Shown here one piece after another: positions 7,616-15,745 of a stretch of 39,176 nucleotides of DNA. Location of the stretch: positions 1 through 39,176 of the forward strand of contig JAFZED010000005.1 of assembly GCA_017560825.1 (NCBI GenBank). Direction: 5' to 3'. Made by a program: the position numbers and the translations under genes. Under the pieces are notes generated by a model. The model was not told the DNA's origin. It worked only from the letters and a program-made list of their open reading frames with translations, and ran no database searches. The DNA comes from Bacteroidales bacterium (GTDB lineage: Bacteria > Bacteroidota > Bacteroidia > Bacteroidales > UBA932). How positions within the stretch are numbered: the first letter of the stretch is position 1; the number at the start of each line of letters is the position of its first letter.

Positions 7616-9928
7616 TTACTTACGCCTTTTCTTACGCCCTGTAGGTTCTGAGCTGGCTATGATCTCTTTGCACTTATCTTCTGTAAGCAAAGCGGCTTCG
7701 ACATCCTTAGGAATCTTGTAATTGCTTCCTGCGTGTTTGATGTATGGGCCGTAGGCTCCGTTGATGACCTGTATGTCGCTGTCCTTGAATTCTGCAATCA
7801 CACCTCCCGTATTTCTGTTGAGTGTGTCCTGAATCAGTTTGATGCAGGTGTCAAGATCCACTTTGAGAGGGTCTGTTCCTTTTGGAAGTGCGACATTCTT
7901 GGTTCCATACTTGAGGTACGGTCCGAAGCGTCCTTTGGTGCAGACAATGTCGATGCCTTCGTGCTGGCCGACTGTGCGCGGCAGTTCAAAGAGTTTCACT
8001 GCCTCTTCAAGGGTAATGCTCTCGATGAGCTGTCCAGGGGCCAGGCTCGCGTACTGCTTGTTGTCTCCGTCGCCTTTCTGAACGTAAGGTCCGTACTGGC
8101 CGAAACGTGCCACAAGCGGCTGGCCGTCATTAGGATCGACTCCGAGGTCACGGCTTACGTGGCTGTACTCCTTGTTGCTGATTGTCTCCTGCACCTTTTC
8201 GTGGAATGGAGAGTAGAAACCGCTGATCACGCTGTTCCATACCATCTCTCCCTCTGCCACCTTGTCAAAGTCCTCCTCGACATTGGCGGTGAACTGATAG
8301 TCAAGCACTGTAGGGAAGTTCTTCACGAGGAAGTCTGTCACGATCATTCCGATCTCCTGAGGAATCAGGCGGTTCTTTTCTGCTCCGACTGTCTCGCTCT
8401 TGGCAGACGAGGTGATCTTGCCGTTCTTCAGTGCAAGGTTTGTCACGCTGTGCTTTACGCCGGTCTTGTCTCCCTTTACGATATATCCGCGTCCCTTTGT
8501 GAGAGTTGTGATCGTAGGGGCATATGTCGAAGGACGGCCGATGCCGAGCTCTTCGAGCTTCTTGACGAGTGTTGGCTCCGAATAGCGTGACGGCGCGGAA
8601 GTGAACTTGCACTCAGCGGTGATTCCGTTCTCGAACATAGTGTCGCCGATGTGCATTTCAGGGAGGATTACTGTCTCGTCGTCCTGTGACGGCTCGTCAG
8701 TGCTCTCGATGTACAGTTTGAGGAAACCTTCGAAAAGTACTTCCGTAGCCTGTACGTTGAACTTTTCCTCTCCCTTGTCCGATGACACCTTGATGTCAGT
8801 CTTGAGTACACGTGCATCTGACATCTGTGATGCTACTGTTCTCTTCCAGATGAGTTCATAGAGTCTCTTCTCCTGCGGAGTACCTTCGATGGAGGTGTTC
8901 TCTATGTATGTAGGGCGGATGGCCTCGTGGGCTTCCTGGGCGCCTTTCGACCTTGTCCTGTACTGCCTTACCTTCGAATATTCCTCACCGAAGTTATTGA
9001 TGATGAAATTCTTGGCTGTGTTGATGGCGAGTGATGAGAGGTTAGTCGAGTCGGTACGCATATATGTGATAAGTCCGTGCTCATAGAGCTTCTGGGCAAT
9101 GCTCATTGTCTGACTTACCGAGAGCCTTAGCTTGCGCGCCGCTTCCTGCTGCAGGGTGGAAGTCGTGAAAGGAGCTGCAGGTGTCCTTGTACCCTCCTTC
9201 TTTTCGATGTCACAGATGCTGAAGTTGGCTCCGATGCATCTTTCGAGGAATTCCCTTGCTGACTCGATGTCCTTGAACCTTCTGTCCAGAGTCGCCTTTA
9301 CAAGAGTCTTCTCGGGTGTGCCTTCCGGATGGAAAAGGGCGTCTACCTTATAATACTGTTCGTTTGTGAATGCGTTGATCTCCCTTTCCCTGTCTACGAC
9401 AAGTCTCAGCGCCACCGACTGAACACGTCCGGCAGAAAGCTTCGGCTGGATCTTTCTCCACAGAACAGGTGAGAGTTCGAAACCTACGAGCCTGTCCAGG
9501 ACTCGACGGGCCTGCTGGGCATTGACGAGGTTCATATCGATTTCGCGGGGGTTCTCGATTGCGTTGAGAATCGCATTCTTTGTGATTTCGTGGAACACGA
9601 TACGCCTGGTGTTCTCCTTCTCAAGACCGAGGGTCTCGAAGAGGTGCCACGATATGGCTTCTCCTTCACGGTCCTCATCGGATGCGAGCCACACGGTAGA
9701 TGCTTTCTGTGCCGCCTTCTTCAGGTCGGTAACTACCTTCTTCTTGTCAGCAGGTATGACATATTTAGGACTGAATCCTCCTTCTATATCTATACTGAGT
9801 TCGTTGTCAAGCAGATCTCTGATGTGTCCGAAGCTGGACTTTACCACATAATCGTCTCCCAGAAACTTCTGAATCGTTCCCGCTTTTGCCGGAGACTCCA
9901 CTATCACAAGATTTTTTCTTTCTGTCAT
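7616..9928 (-). CDS. topA: DNA topoisomerase I (type IA)
   Basis: 770 residues from the ATG at 9928. The open frame runs upstream to 10108, but that extension is unlike TopA and overlaps the divergent gene. The ATG at 9928 has an excellent ribosome binding site and begins MTERKNLVIVESPAKAGTI, the standard TOPRIM start. Other signatures are SDEDREGEAISWHL (acidic TOPRIM residues), QQARRVLDRLVGFELSP, LSAGRVQSVALRLVVDRE and the active-site Tyr in GLITYMRTDSTNLS. Instead of zinc fingers the C-terminus carries about three short repeats (ARFGQYGPYVQ, GRFGPYLKYG, GAYGPYIKHA). The enzyme relaxes negative supercoils. It is divergent from PBP1A. Confidence 0.96.
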   Translation of the reverse strand: MTERKNLVIVESPAKAGTIQKFLGDDYVVKSSFGHIRDLLDNELSIDIEGGFSPKYVIPADKKKVVTDLKKAAQKASTVWLASDEDREGEAISWHLFETLGLEKENTRRIVFHEITKNAILNAIENPREIDMNLVNAQQARRVLDRLVGFELSPVLWRKIQPKLSAGRVQSVALRLVVDREREINAFTNEQYYKVDALFHPEGTPEKTLVKATLDRRFKDIESAREFLERCIGANFSICDIEKKEGTRTPAAPFTTSTLQQEAARKLRLSVSQTMSIAQKLYEHGLITYMRTDSTNLSSLAINTAKNFIINNFGEEYSKVRQYRTRSKGAQEAHEAIRPTYIENTSIEGTPQEKRLYELIWKRTVASQMSDARVLKTDIKVSSDKGEEKFNVQATEVLFEGFLKLYIESTDEPSQDDETVILPEMHIGDTMFENGITAECKFTSAPSRYSEPTLVKKLEELGIGRPSTYAPTITTLTKGRGYIVKGDKTGVKHSVTNLALKNGKITSSAKSETVGAEKNRLIPQEIGMIVTDFLVKNFPTVLDYQFTANVEEDFDKVAEGEMVWNSVISGFYSPFHEKVQETISNKEYSHVSRDLGVDPNDGQPLVARFGQYGPYVQKGDGDNKQYASLAPGQLIESITLEEAVKLFELPRTVGQHEGIDIVCTKGRFGPYLKYGTKNVALPKGTDPLKVDLDTCIKLIQDTLNRNTGGVIAEFKDSDIQVINGAYGPYIKHAGSNYKIPKDVEAALLTEDKCKEIIASSEPTGRKKRRK

Positions 9929-9936
9929 TCTCTGTT

Positions 9937-9945
9937 CCTCCTCCT
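9937..9945 (-). promoter_or_regulatory. Unusually strong Shine-Dalgarno sequence of topA
   Basis: AGGAGGAGG on the minus strand lies 8 nt before the topA ATG. It is the best anti-SD match I noticed in a window where most starts have none, and it decides the start codon. Confidence 0.8.
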
Positions 9946-10003
9946 TTTTCAAAAGAAAGTGCAAAGTAAGGTACAAAGTGGGCAATTTTCCAAATTTTGT
10001 TGC

Positions 10004-10011
10004 TATTTTTG
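10004..10011 (+). promoter_or_regulatory. -7 promoter element upstream of PBP1A gene
   Basis: TATTTTTG, a full match to TAnnTTTG. It predicts a 5' UTR of about 75 nt. No -33 TTG is visible. Confidence 0.5.
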
Positions 10012-10018
10012 TCAGTTT

Positions 10019-10053
10019 GTAGGAGGTCTGTGCAGACTGTCGCCTACGGCGAC
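10019..10053 (+). other. Alternative RNA hairpins in the PBP1A 5' UTR
   Basis: GTCGCC-TAC-GGCGAC (10039-10053) is a perfect 6-bp hairpin. The bases CCTAC (10043-10047) can instead pair with GTAGG (10019-10023), enclosing a GTCT/AGAC mini-stem. The two folds exclude each other. Function is unknown. Confidence 0.35.
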
Positions 10054-10069
10054 CCGCGCAGAAAATAAA

Positions 10070-10093
10070 ATGACACAAAAAAGCGCAGAATAA
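10070..10093 (+). CDS. Seven-residue upstream ORF coupled to the PBP1A start
   Basis: ATG ACA CAA AAA AGC GCA GAA TAA encodes MTQKSAE, and its stop overlaps the PBP1A ATG (TAATG). The stretch around its ATG (10057-10076) and the stretch around the real ATG (10083-10098) are near-copies of each other (GCGCAGAA...ATGACA). It could be a translational-coupling device or simply a small duplication of the start region. Expression cannot be judged from sequence. Confidence 0.3.
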   Translation: MTQKSAE

Positions 10094-12450
10094 TGACAGA
10101 AGCGACAAGAAAGAAAATAGTGATGTGGTTCTGGATCCTTTTCACAACGCCGATAGTGCTTGTGATCGGACTCCTCGCATCAGTCTGGGCATTTGCCGAC
10201 ATCCCTTCATTCGAGGAACTGGAAAATCCTGACAGCAAGCTCGCCACCGAGGTCATATCCTCAGATGGAGAGATCCTGACGACCTTTCATATAGAGAACA
10301 GGTCCTTCGTTACTTATGAGGAACTGTCCGAGCATCTCGTGAATGCGGCCATTGCAACCGAGGACTCCCGTTTCTACAAGCATTCGGGAATCGATTTCGA
10401 GAGCCTTGCCCGAGTCCTTGTCAAGACACTTCTTGCGGGAGACTCAAGCCAGGGAGGTGGAAGTACCATCACCCAGCAGCTTGCCAAGACCCTTTATCCG
10501 CGTGAGACCGTGAACTCGAAGTTCAAGATGGTGTGGATAAAGCTGAAGGAATGGATCACAGCAGTGAAGCTTGAGCGCAACTACACCAAGGAGGAGATTA
10601 TGAATATGTATATGAATCAGATCTTCTTCGGCAGCAACGCCTATGGAATCAAGGCTGCATCCCAGACCTTCTTCGGAAAGAATCCTGTGGACCTTACGGT
10701 GGAAGAGGCTGCGACCCTGGTGGGAATGGTGAACAAGCCTACAAGATACAACCCTGCGATCAATCCGGACAAGTCCCTCACAAGAAGGAACTTCGTCATC
10801 TCGCGAATGGAGCAGAACGGTTTCCTGACAAAGGAAGAGTGTGACTCGATCCAGCAGATCCCTATCACCCTGTCCTACCAGATTCAGGACCATAACGCCG
10901 GCATAGCTCCATATTTCAGGGATATGCTCCGTCGTACGATGAATGCCAAGGAGCCTAAACGTTCGTCATACAGCCAGTATGAGGACTATGTAGTGGACTC
11001 TCTCCAGTGGGCTGACGACCAGCTCTATGGTTGGCTGAACAAGAACACCAAGGCTGACGGTACCCCTTACAACCTCGACAAGGATGGCCTCAGGATCTAC
11101 ACGACCATCGATTCAAGGATGCAGAAATATGCAGAAGAGGCAGTTGCAGAGCATCTCGGAAAGGACCTTCAGAAAAGTTTCTGGAGAGACCTCAGATGGA
11201 AGAGGAACAAGCCGTTCTCTGACGATATCGATGTTCAGACAATTGACCAGCTGATGAAGCAGGCAAGACGATGGAGCGACCGCTACCGCATAATGAAGGC
11301 AAACGGCGCTTCTGAGTCGGAGATCCGCAAGAGCTTTGATGAGCCGGTGAAGATGAGGGTGTTCTCCTGGAACAAGAACGGCTACATCGACACTGTGATG
11401 ACCCCGAACGACTCCATTAAATATTATAAGTCACATCTTCGCGCAGCGTTTATGGCTATGGAGCCGGAGACCGGTCACGTCAAGGCCTATGTCGGCGGAC
11501 CGAACTACCGTTATTTCAAATATGACAACGTACGTCAGGGAAAGCGCCAGGTCGGATCGACCATCAAGCCTTTCCTCTATACCTTGGCTATGCAGGCTGG
11601 TATGAGCCCTTGCGACAAGGTGGTGAATGTGCCTCAGACCTTCATCGTGAACGAGGAGGAGACCTGGACACCTGCAAGTACCGACAAGGACGAGTGGATC
11701 GGTCAGACCGTCACTTTGAAGTGGGGCCTCACAAAGAGTTCAAACAACATCTCGGCCTACCTGATGAAGCAGTTCGGACCTTATGCTATGGTGGATATGA
11801 TGAGGAAGATGGGTATCGGATGCTACCTTGATCCTGTGAACTCCCTTTGCGTGGGTGCGGCAGACATCGCGGTCTATGAGATGGTTTCAGCCTATAATTC
11901 CTTCCCTTCGCGCGGAGTCTATGTGTCTCCGATCTTCGTGACAAGGATCGAGGACAGTATGGGTAACGTCCTTGGCGAGTTCACAAATCACAAGCGTGAG
12001 GCTATAAGCGAGTACACAGCCTACCTTATGGCAAATCTGATGCAGGGAGTCGTAAACAGCGGTACCGGAGTCAGACTCAAGGCCAAATACGGACTGACAG
12101 GCGAGATCGCCGGCAAGACTGGTACAACCAATGACCAGTCGGACGGATGGTTCATCGGTTACACTCCGTCGCTTACAGCCGGAGTCTGGGTGGGAGCCGA
12201 GGACCGTCAGGTGCACTTCGAGTCCCTCTCTCTCGGTGGTGGATCGAATATGGCCCTTCCTATCTGGGGAATCTTTATGCAGAAGTGCCGCTCAGACAAG
12301 AGCCTGGGAATGGATCCGGAAGAGAAATTTATGGCCCCTCCGGGCATTACGCTTGACCTGAACTGCGACGGAAGTGACGCAGACGCAGCGGCAAAGGCAG
12401 CGGAAGAGGGTTACGTGGAAGAAGAAAGTCAGGATTATTTCTTTGATTAA
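10093..12450 (+). CDS. mrcA: Class A penicillin-binding protein 1A (glycosyltransferase and transpeptidase)
   Basis: 785 residues with one N-terminal membrane helix (about 12-34). The GT51 glycosyltransferase has its catalytic Glu in ATEDSRFYKHSGID (Glu90), followed by GGGSTITQQLAKTLY and EIMNMYMNQIFFG. The C-terminal transpeptidase has its acylated Ser in GSTIKPFLY (Ser near 489), the SSN motif in TKSSNNISAY and the KTG motif in IAGKTGTTNDQSDGWF. It builds and cross-links peptidoglycan in the periplasm. Only 2 bp separate it from ddl, so an operon with ddl and prmC is likely. The last 40 residues are Ala/Glu-rich. Confidence 0.95.
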   Translation: MTEATRKKIVMWFWILFTTPIVLVIGLLASVWAFADIPSFEELENPDSKLATEVISSDGEILTTFHIENRSFVTYEELSEHLVNAAIATEDSRFYKHSGIDFESLARVLVKTLLAGDSSQGGGSTITQQLAKTLYPRETVNSKFKMVWIKLKEWITAVKLERNYTKEEIMNMYMNQIFFGSNAYGIKAASQTFFGKNPVDLTVEEAATLVGMVNKPTRYNPAINPDKSLTRRNFVISRMEQNGFLTKEECDSIQQIPITLSYQIQDHNAGIAPYFRDMLRRTMNAKEPKRSSYSQYEDYVVDSLQWADDQLYGWLNKNTKADGTPYNLDKDGLRIYTTIDSRMQKYAEEAVAEHLGKDLQKSFWRDLRWKRNKPFSDDIDVQTIDQLMKQARRWSDRYRIMKANGASESEIRKSFDEPVKMRVFSWNKNGYIDTVMTPNDSIKYYKSHLRAAFMAMEPETGHVKAYVGGPNYRYFKYDNVRQGKRQVGSTIKPFLYTLAMQAGMSPCDKVVNVPQTFIVNEEETWTPASTDKDEWIGQTVTLKWGLTKSSNNISAYLMKQFGPYAMVDMMRKMGIGCYLDPVNSLCVGAADIAVYEMVSAYNSFPSRGVYVSPIFVTRIEDSMGNVLGEFTNHKREAISEYTAYLMANLMQGVVNSGTGVRLKAKYGLTGEIAGKTGTTNDQSDGWFIGYTPSLTAGVWVGAEDRQVHFESLSLGGGSNMALPIWGIFMQKCRSDKSLGMDPEEKFMAPPGITLDLNCDGSDADAAAKAAEEGYVEEESQDYFFD

Positions 12451-12452
12451 AT

Positions 12453-13466
12453 ATGGAAATTAAAACTATAGCAGTAATATATGGAAGCGACTCCTCTGAA
12501 TGGGAGGTGTCGTGCAGAAGCGGCGAGTTCACCGCTTCGAGAATGGACGGACATAAGTTCGATGTATATGAAATATTCGCCCGCTTCGGTGAGTGGCAAC
12601 TCGTGGCCTACAGGAAGAAGAACTCGATGAGAGTGATCCTTCCGGAAAATGAGCGTCCTGTCATAGACAAGTCGGATTTTTCAGTGACAGTAGGTGGCGA
12701 GAAGGTCAAGTTTGACTATGCCTACATAATGCAGCACGGTACTCCGGGAGAGAACGGCCTTATGCAGGGCTACCTCGAGATGCTAGGTGTGCCTCACAGC
12801 GGCTGCAACGCATTTGTTTCAGCCATAACCTTCGACAAGTTCTCCTGCAAGAGCTACCTCAAGGATGTGGACTTTGTCAAATGTGCTGATGATGTCTTTA
12901 TGCGCAAGGGCGAATCCCTTGAAGGAATGGCGCAGAAGGCAGTGGAGAAGCTCGGCCTTCCGATGTTCGTCAAACCGACCGACGGAGGAAGCAGCTTCGG
13001 TGTCACCAAGGTGAAGACAGTCGAGGATTTCGACAAGGCCGTGGAATATGCCTTCTCGGAAGGTAATATGCTTATAGCGGAGGCTGCAGTCGTAGGTCGT
13101 GAGCTGACCTGCGCCGTATATTATAATGGTAAGGAGAATGTCGCCCTTCCTGTAATCGAGATCATTACAGAAAATGAATTCTTCGACTATGAGGCGAAGT
13201 ACAACGGTCACAGCAAGGAAATCTGCCCGGCTCAGATTCCTGATGCCCTTCGCGACCAGATTCAGGAGGTTTCGAAGAAGATATATGCCCACCTGGGCTG
13301 CAGCGGCCTTGTGCGTGTTGACTATATATCCGCAGAGGACGGCCTTTACTTCCTTGAGGTAAACACCATCCCTGGAATGACAGCCGCTTCCCTCGTACCT
13401 CAGATGGTGCGTGCTTCAGGAATGGATATGACAGACTTCCTGACAACGATCATTGAAAACTCATAG
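12453..13466 (+). CDS. ddl: D-alanine--D-alanine ligase
   Basis: 337 residues of the ATP-grasp fold. It joins two D-Ala with ATP to make the dipeptide ending of peptidoglycan precursors. Visible family features are the N-terminal VIYGSDSSEWEVSCRSG (where GGxSxEhevS is usual), HGTPGENGLMQGYLEMLGVPHSGC, the ATP-binding MFVKPTDGGSSFGVTKV and the metal-site region GLVRVDYISAEDGLYFLEVNTIPGMT. The start is 2 bp after the PBP1A stop, with the A/T-rich context AAATATG and no Shine-Dalgarno. Its product feeds the pathway that PBP1A, PBP2 and RodA complete. Confidence 0.94.
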   Translation: MEIKTIAVIYGSDSSEWEVSCRSGEFTASRMDGHKFDVYEIFARFGEWQLVAYRKKNSMRVILPENERPVIDKSDFSVTVGGEKVKFDYAYIMQHGTPGENGLMQGYLEMLGVPHSGCNAFVSAITFDKFSCKSYLKDVDFVKCADDVFMRKGESLEGMAQKAVEKLGLPMFVKPTDGGSSFGVTKVKTVEDFDKAVEYAFSEGNMLIAEAAVVGRELTCAVYYNGKENVALPVIEIITENEFFDYEAKYNGHSKEICPAQIPDALRDQIQEVSKKIYAHLGCSGLVRVDYISAEDGLYFLEVNTIPGMTAASLVPQMVRASGMDMTDFLTTIIENS

Positions 13467-13473
13467 GTTTCGG

Positions 13474-14352
13474 ATGAAACTGAAACAACTCATAGCAGAA
13501 TCAGTAAAGACCGTTTCAAGATGCTACCCTGAAGAGGAGGCACGCGAAATGGTCTTTGCCTATCTTGAATATGCCTTCGGCACAAAGAAGTACACCCATA
13601 TAATCGAGCCCGACTATGAGATCCCGGAAGGTGGAGTGGCTCAGGCCCGGCAGGCTTTTGACAGGATGGCTTCAGCCGAACCGCTTCAATATGTCACAGG
13701 CGAGGCTTATTTCTATGGACGCCGTTTCAACGTCACACCTGCGGTGCTCATCCCGCGTCCTGAAACAGAAATCCTCTGTCAGAGTGTGTTGAGCGAGTCC
13801 GGAGCGGGGAAAGGTTCGAAGATTCTGGATCTGTGTACAGGCTCCGGATGTATAGCCTGGACTTTGGCTCTCGAACTGCCTGGTGCGGAAGTGGCTGCTG
13901 TGGACATCTCCGAGGACGCCTTAGGTGTCGCTTCCGGACAGGATTTCTCAGAAGAAATAAGTCGCACAGAGTCGCATAAACCTCATTTTATAAAAGCTGA
14001 TGTCTTGGCTGCACCTATGGCAGAGCTCGGCCAGTTTGATGTGCTGACAAGCAATCCTCCATATGTTATGGAGTCAGAAAAAGCCCTGATGCGACGTAAT
14101 GTTCTGGAGCACGAGCCGGAACTTGCCTTGTTTGTTACAGATGAAGATCCTCTTATATTCTATCGCGCAGTTGCAAGCTGGGCAGTCGGACTTCTCAAGC
14201 CGGGCGGCTTCGGCATCGTGGAAATCAATGAGGCGTTGGGAGCAGAAACAGCAGAAGTATTTGCAGGTGCCGGGATGACAGATGTCAAGATAGTTGAGGA
14301 CCTGGCCGGAAAAGAGCGCTTTGTCGCTTTCAGAAAGAAGAAAAATGACTGA
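13474..14352 (+). CDS. prmC: Release factor glutamine N5-methyltransferase PrmC
   Basis: 292 residues from the ATG at 13474. A TTG at 13453, inside ddl, would add seven residues and seems less likely. PrmC methylates the Gln of the GGQ motif in release factors RF1 and RF2 using S-adenosylmethionine. The N-terminal helical substrate domain is followed by the Rossmann methyltransferase with KILDLCTGSGCIAWTLAL (motif I), EVAAVDISEDAL and the signature SNPPYV. The start falls 7 bp after the ddl stop. A hairpin with a T-tract follows about 60 bp downstream. Confidence 0.93.
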   Translation: MKLKQLIAESVKTVSRCYPEEEAREMVFAYLEYAFGTKKYTHIIEPDYEIPEGGVAQARQAFDRMASAEPLQYVTGEAYFYGRRFNVTPAVLIPRPETEILCQSVLSESGAGKGSKILDLCTGSGCIAWTLALELPGAEVAAVDISEDALGVASGQDFSEEISRTESHKPHFIKADVLAAPMAELGQFDVLTSNPPYVMESEKALMRRNVLEHEPELALFVTDEDPLIFYRAVASWAVGLLKPGGFGIVEINEALGAETAEVFAGAGMTDVKIVEDLAGKERFVAFRKKKND

Positions 14353-14411
14353 TGCTACCTAGAATTTTATTTCTGTTTTTGTAAAACGCAAATAAAATTT
14401 CAGATAAAAAG

Positions 14412-14443
14412 CGGCTTCTCAGGTGTTTGGGAGGCCGTTTTTT
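14412..14443 (+). terminator. Intrinsic terminator after prmC
   Basis: A 9-bp stem with two G-T pairs (14412-14420 with 14429-14437), an 8-nt loop, then six T. It closes the PBP1A-ddl-prmC unit. Confidence 0.8.
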
Positions 14444-14482
14444 GGAAATAGCCGTATACTTTTTGAGTATACGGCTATTTCT
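14444..14482. repeat. 16-bp perfect palindrome upstream of a lipoprotein gene
   Basis: GAAATAGCCGTATACT (14445-14460) pairs perfectly with 14466-14481 around a 5-nt centre, TTTTG. G44/T82 can add a wobble pair. There is no T-tract, so it is a poor terminator. It overlaps the -33 region of the next promoter and may be an operator for a dimeric regulator. Confidence 0.8.
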
Positions 14483-14493
14483 CTTGAACTTTG
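14462..14493 (+). promoter_or_regulatory. Promoter of the lipoprotein gene
   Basis: TTTG (14462-14465, at the palindrome centre) is followed after 20 nt by GAACTTTG (14486-14493), which matches TAnnTTTG except for the first base. The predicted start leaves about 35 nt of 5' UTR. Confidence 0.5.
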
Positions 14494-14533
14494 CACCTGA
14501 CATAAAATTAAAAACTTGTAAAATGATAGAAAT

Positions 14534-15745
14534 ATGAAATTCAAGATTATCATTCTCGCCTCAGTGGCGGTTATGTCAGTGGCAGGATCCTGTGAGATTC
14601 TTGACAACGATCCGGATAAGCATCTGAAGGATGAGGACCCCGTCTATGTCAGTCTTGATGAGGTGGCTTCAGTGTTGTCCAACATCCCGCTCGGGGTAGG
14701 ACAGTTGAATGAAGTCTATGACGCAGTGTCTTCGTCCTCTGGCAATGGCTATGACGAAGAATACACGATGCGTGACCTCTTTACCAGTCCGGGAGCAGGA
14801 GTCGGAGATGTGCCGGTGAAGGGCGGCGTAACTTATGATAAGCCGCTGAAGGACCTGATAGCAGATTATTTACGAGCAAAGCCTCAGGTGAAGTCCGGGG
14901 ACGCTGTAGATCCGGACCGGTTTATGAAAGCCCTCACCGACTCGGACATTCAGATCTACTGGCCCTACTCGGAAAATTGGGACGGCGCACAGATGCCTGT
15001 CATCACCTTTGATCCGGAAGACGGGGCAGAAGCAAACATAGGATACAGACTGGTTGCGGATGCTGAAGGAAGGCGCCGGGTTGAGGAAATAGTAGTCGAT
15101 GAAGAACTTGCAGCCAGTCATCCTGTGTGGGTGATAAACAGAAACTCGGATGCCGGATACACAACATTGGAGATGTTGAGAAAGGAAGATCCGGAATGGG
15201 GAGACGGAGGAGGTAATGTAGTAGTCAGACCAAGGGCTCAAGGCCAGCCTACAAAAGGAAAGGTCTCCTACAGGTCCCTTATGCTCAAGGAATTCACGAT
15301 GAAGAGAAACTATGATTCCTGGTTTGCAGGAGGATCGGAATTCTTCGTAAAGACTGGTGCAGTTGAAGACTTCTACGCCTCAACAGAAGCGGAAATGCGT
15401 CTGTATTCTCCTACTGTAACTGACTTTCTGGTGGTGGTCAAAAGAGATCAGGTGGGCCGTACGATCCCTTTCAATGCTATTCTGGTCTCAGAATGGACCG
15501 ATCAGGTGGACCAGTGCGCCTTTATGATAACCGAGGATGACGGAGGTACGATCACGCAGTGGATATGCAGCGCTCTTGTGAGGGTGGAGTCAAGAAGCTA
15601 CGGGATAGAAATCTCCATACCTTGCAATTCCCGTGATGACATAGTGTGGAGAGGTCAGCTTTCACGAAAGTGGTTGGAAGCCAACAGCAATATGACCGGA
15701 CATTTCGGTGATGTCGATCTGGTGTTCGAGGTTATAGAGTATTGA
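14534..15745 (+). CDS. Hypothetical secreted lipoprotein
   Basis: 403 residues. The first 20 form a lipoprotein signal peptide (basic start MKFK, hydrophobic core, then VAGSC with Cys20 as lipidation site), followed by acidic residues (DNDPDKHLKDEDP). The rest is acidic, lacks further membrane segments, and I do not recognise a domain. The C-terminal half (about 240-400) looks beta-rich, with a Trp/Tyr-rich MKRNYDSWFAGGSEFF region. It probably sits in the outer or inner membrane facing the periplasm, or at the surface. It has its own promoter behind a palindrome. Its last 14 bp overlap the convergent U32 gene. Function is unknown. Confidence 0.8.
   Translation: MKFKIIILASVAVMSVAGSCEILDNDPDKHLKDEDPVYVSLDEVASVLSNIPLGVGQLNEVYDAVSSSSGNGYDEEYTMRDLFTSPGAGVGDVPVKGGVTYDKPLKDLIADYLRAKPQVKSGDAVDPDRFMKALTDSDIQIYWPYSENWDGAQMPVITFDPEDGAEANIGYRLVADAEGRRRVEEIVVDEELAASHPVWVINRNSDAGYTTLEMLRKEDPEWGDGGGNVVVRPRAQGQPTKGKVSYRSLMLKEFTMKRNYDSWFAGGSEFFVKTGAVEDFYASTEAEMRLYSPTVTDFLVVVKRDQVGRTIPFNAILVSEWTDQVDQCAFMITEDDGGTITQWICSALVRVESRSYGIEISIPCNSRDDIVWRGQLSRKWLEANSNMTGHFGDVDLVFEVIEY

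Noticed and set aside
9929-10108. N-terminal extension of topA
   Set aside because: The extra 60 codons do not resemble TopA and overlap the divergent gene and its promoter. The ATG at 9928 has a perfect SD and the standard family start.
13453-13473. TTG start of prmC inside ddl
   Set aside because: It adds seven residues without family support. The ATG at 13474 after the ddl stop is simpler.
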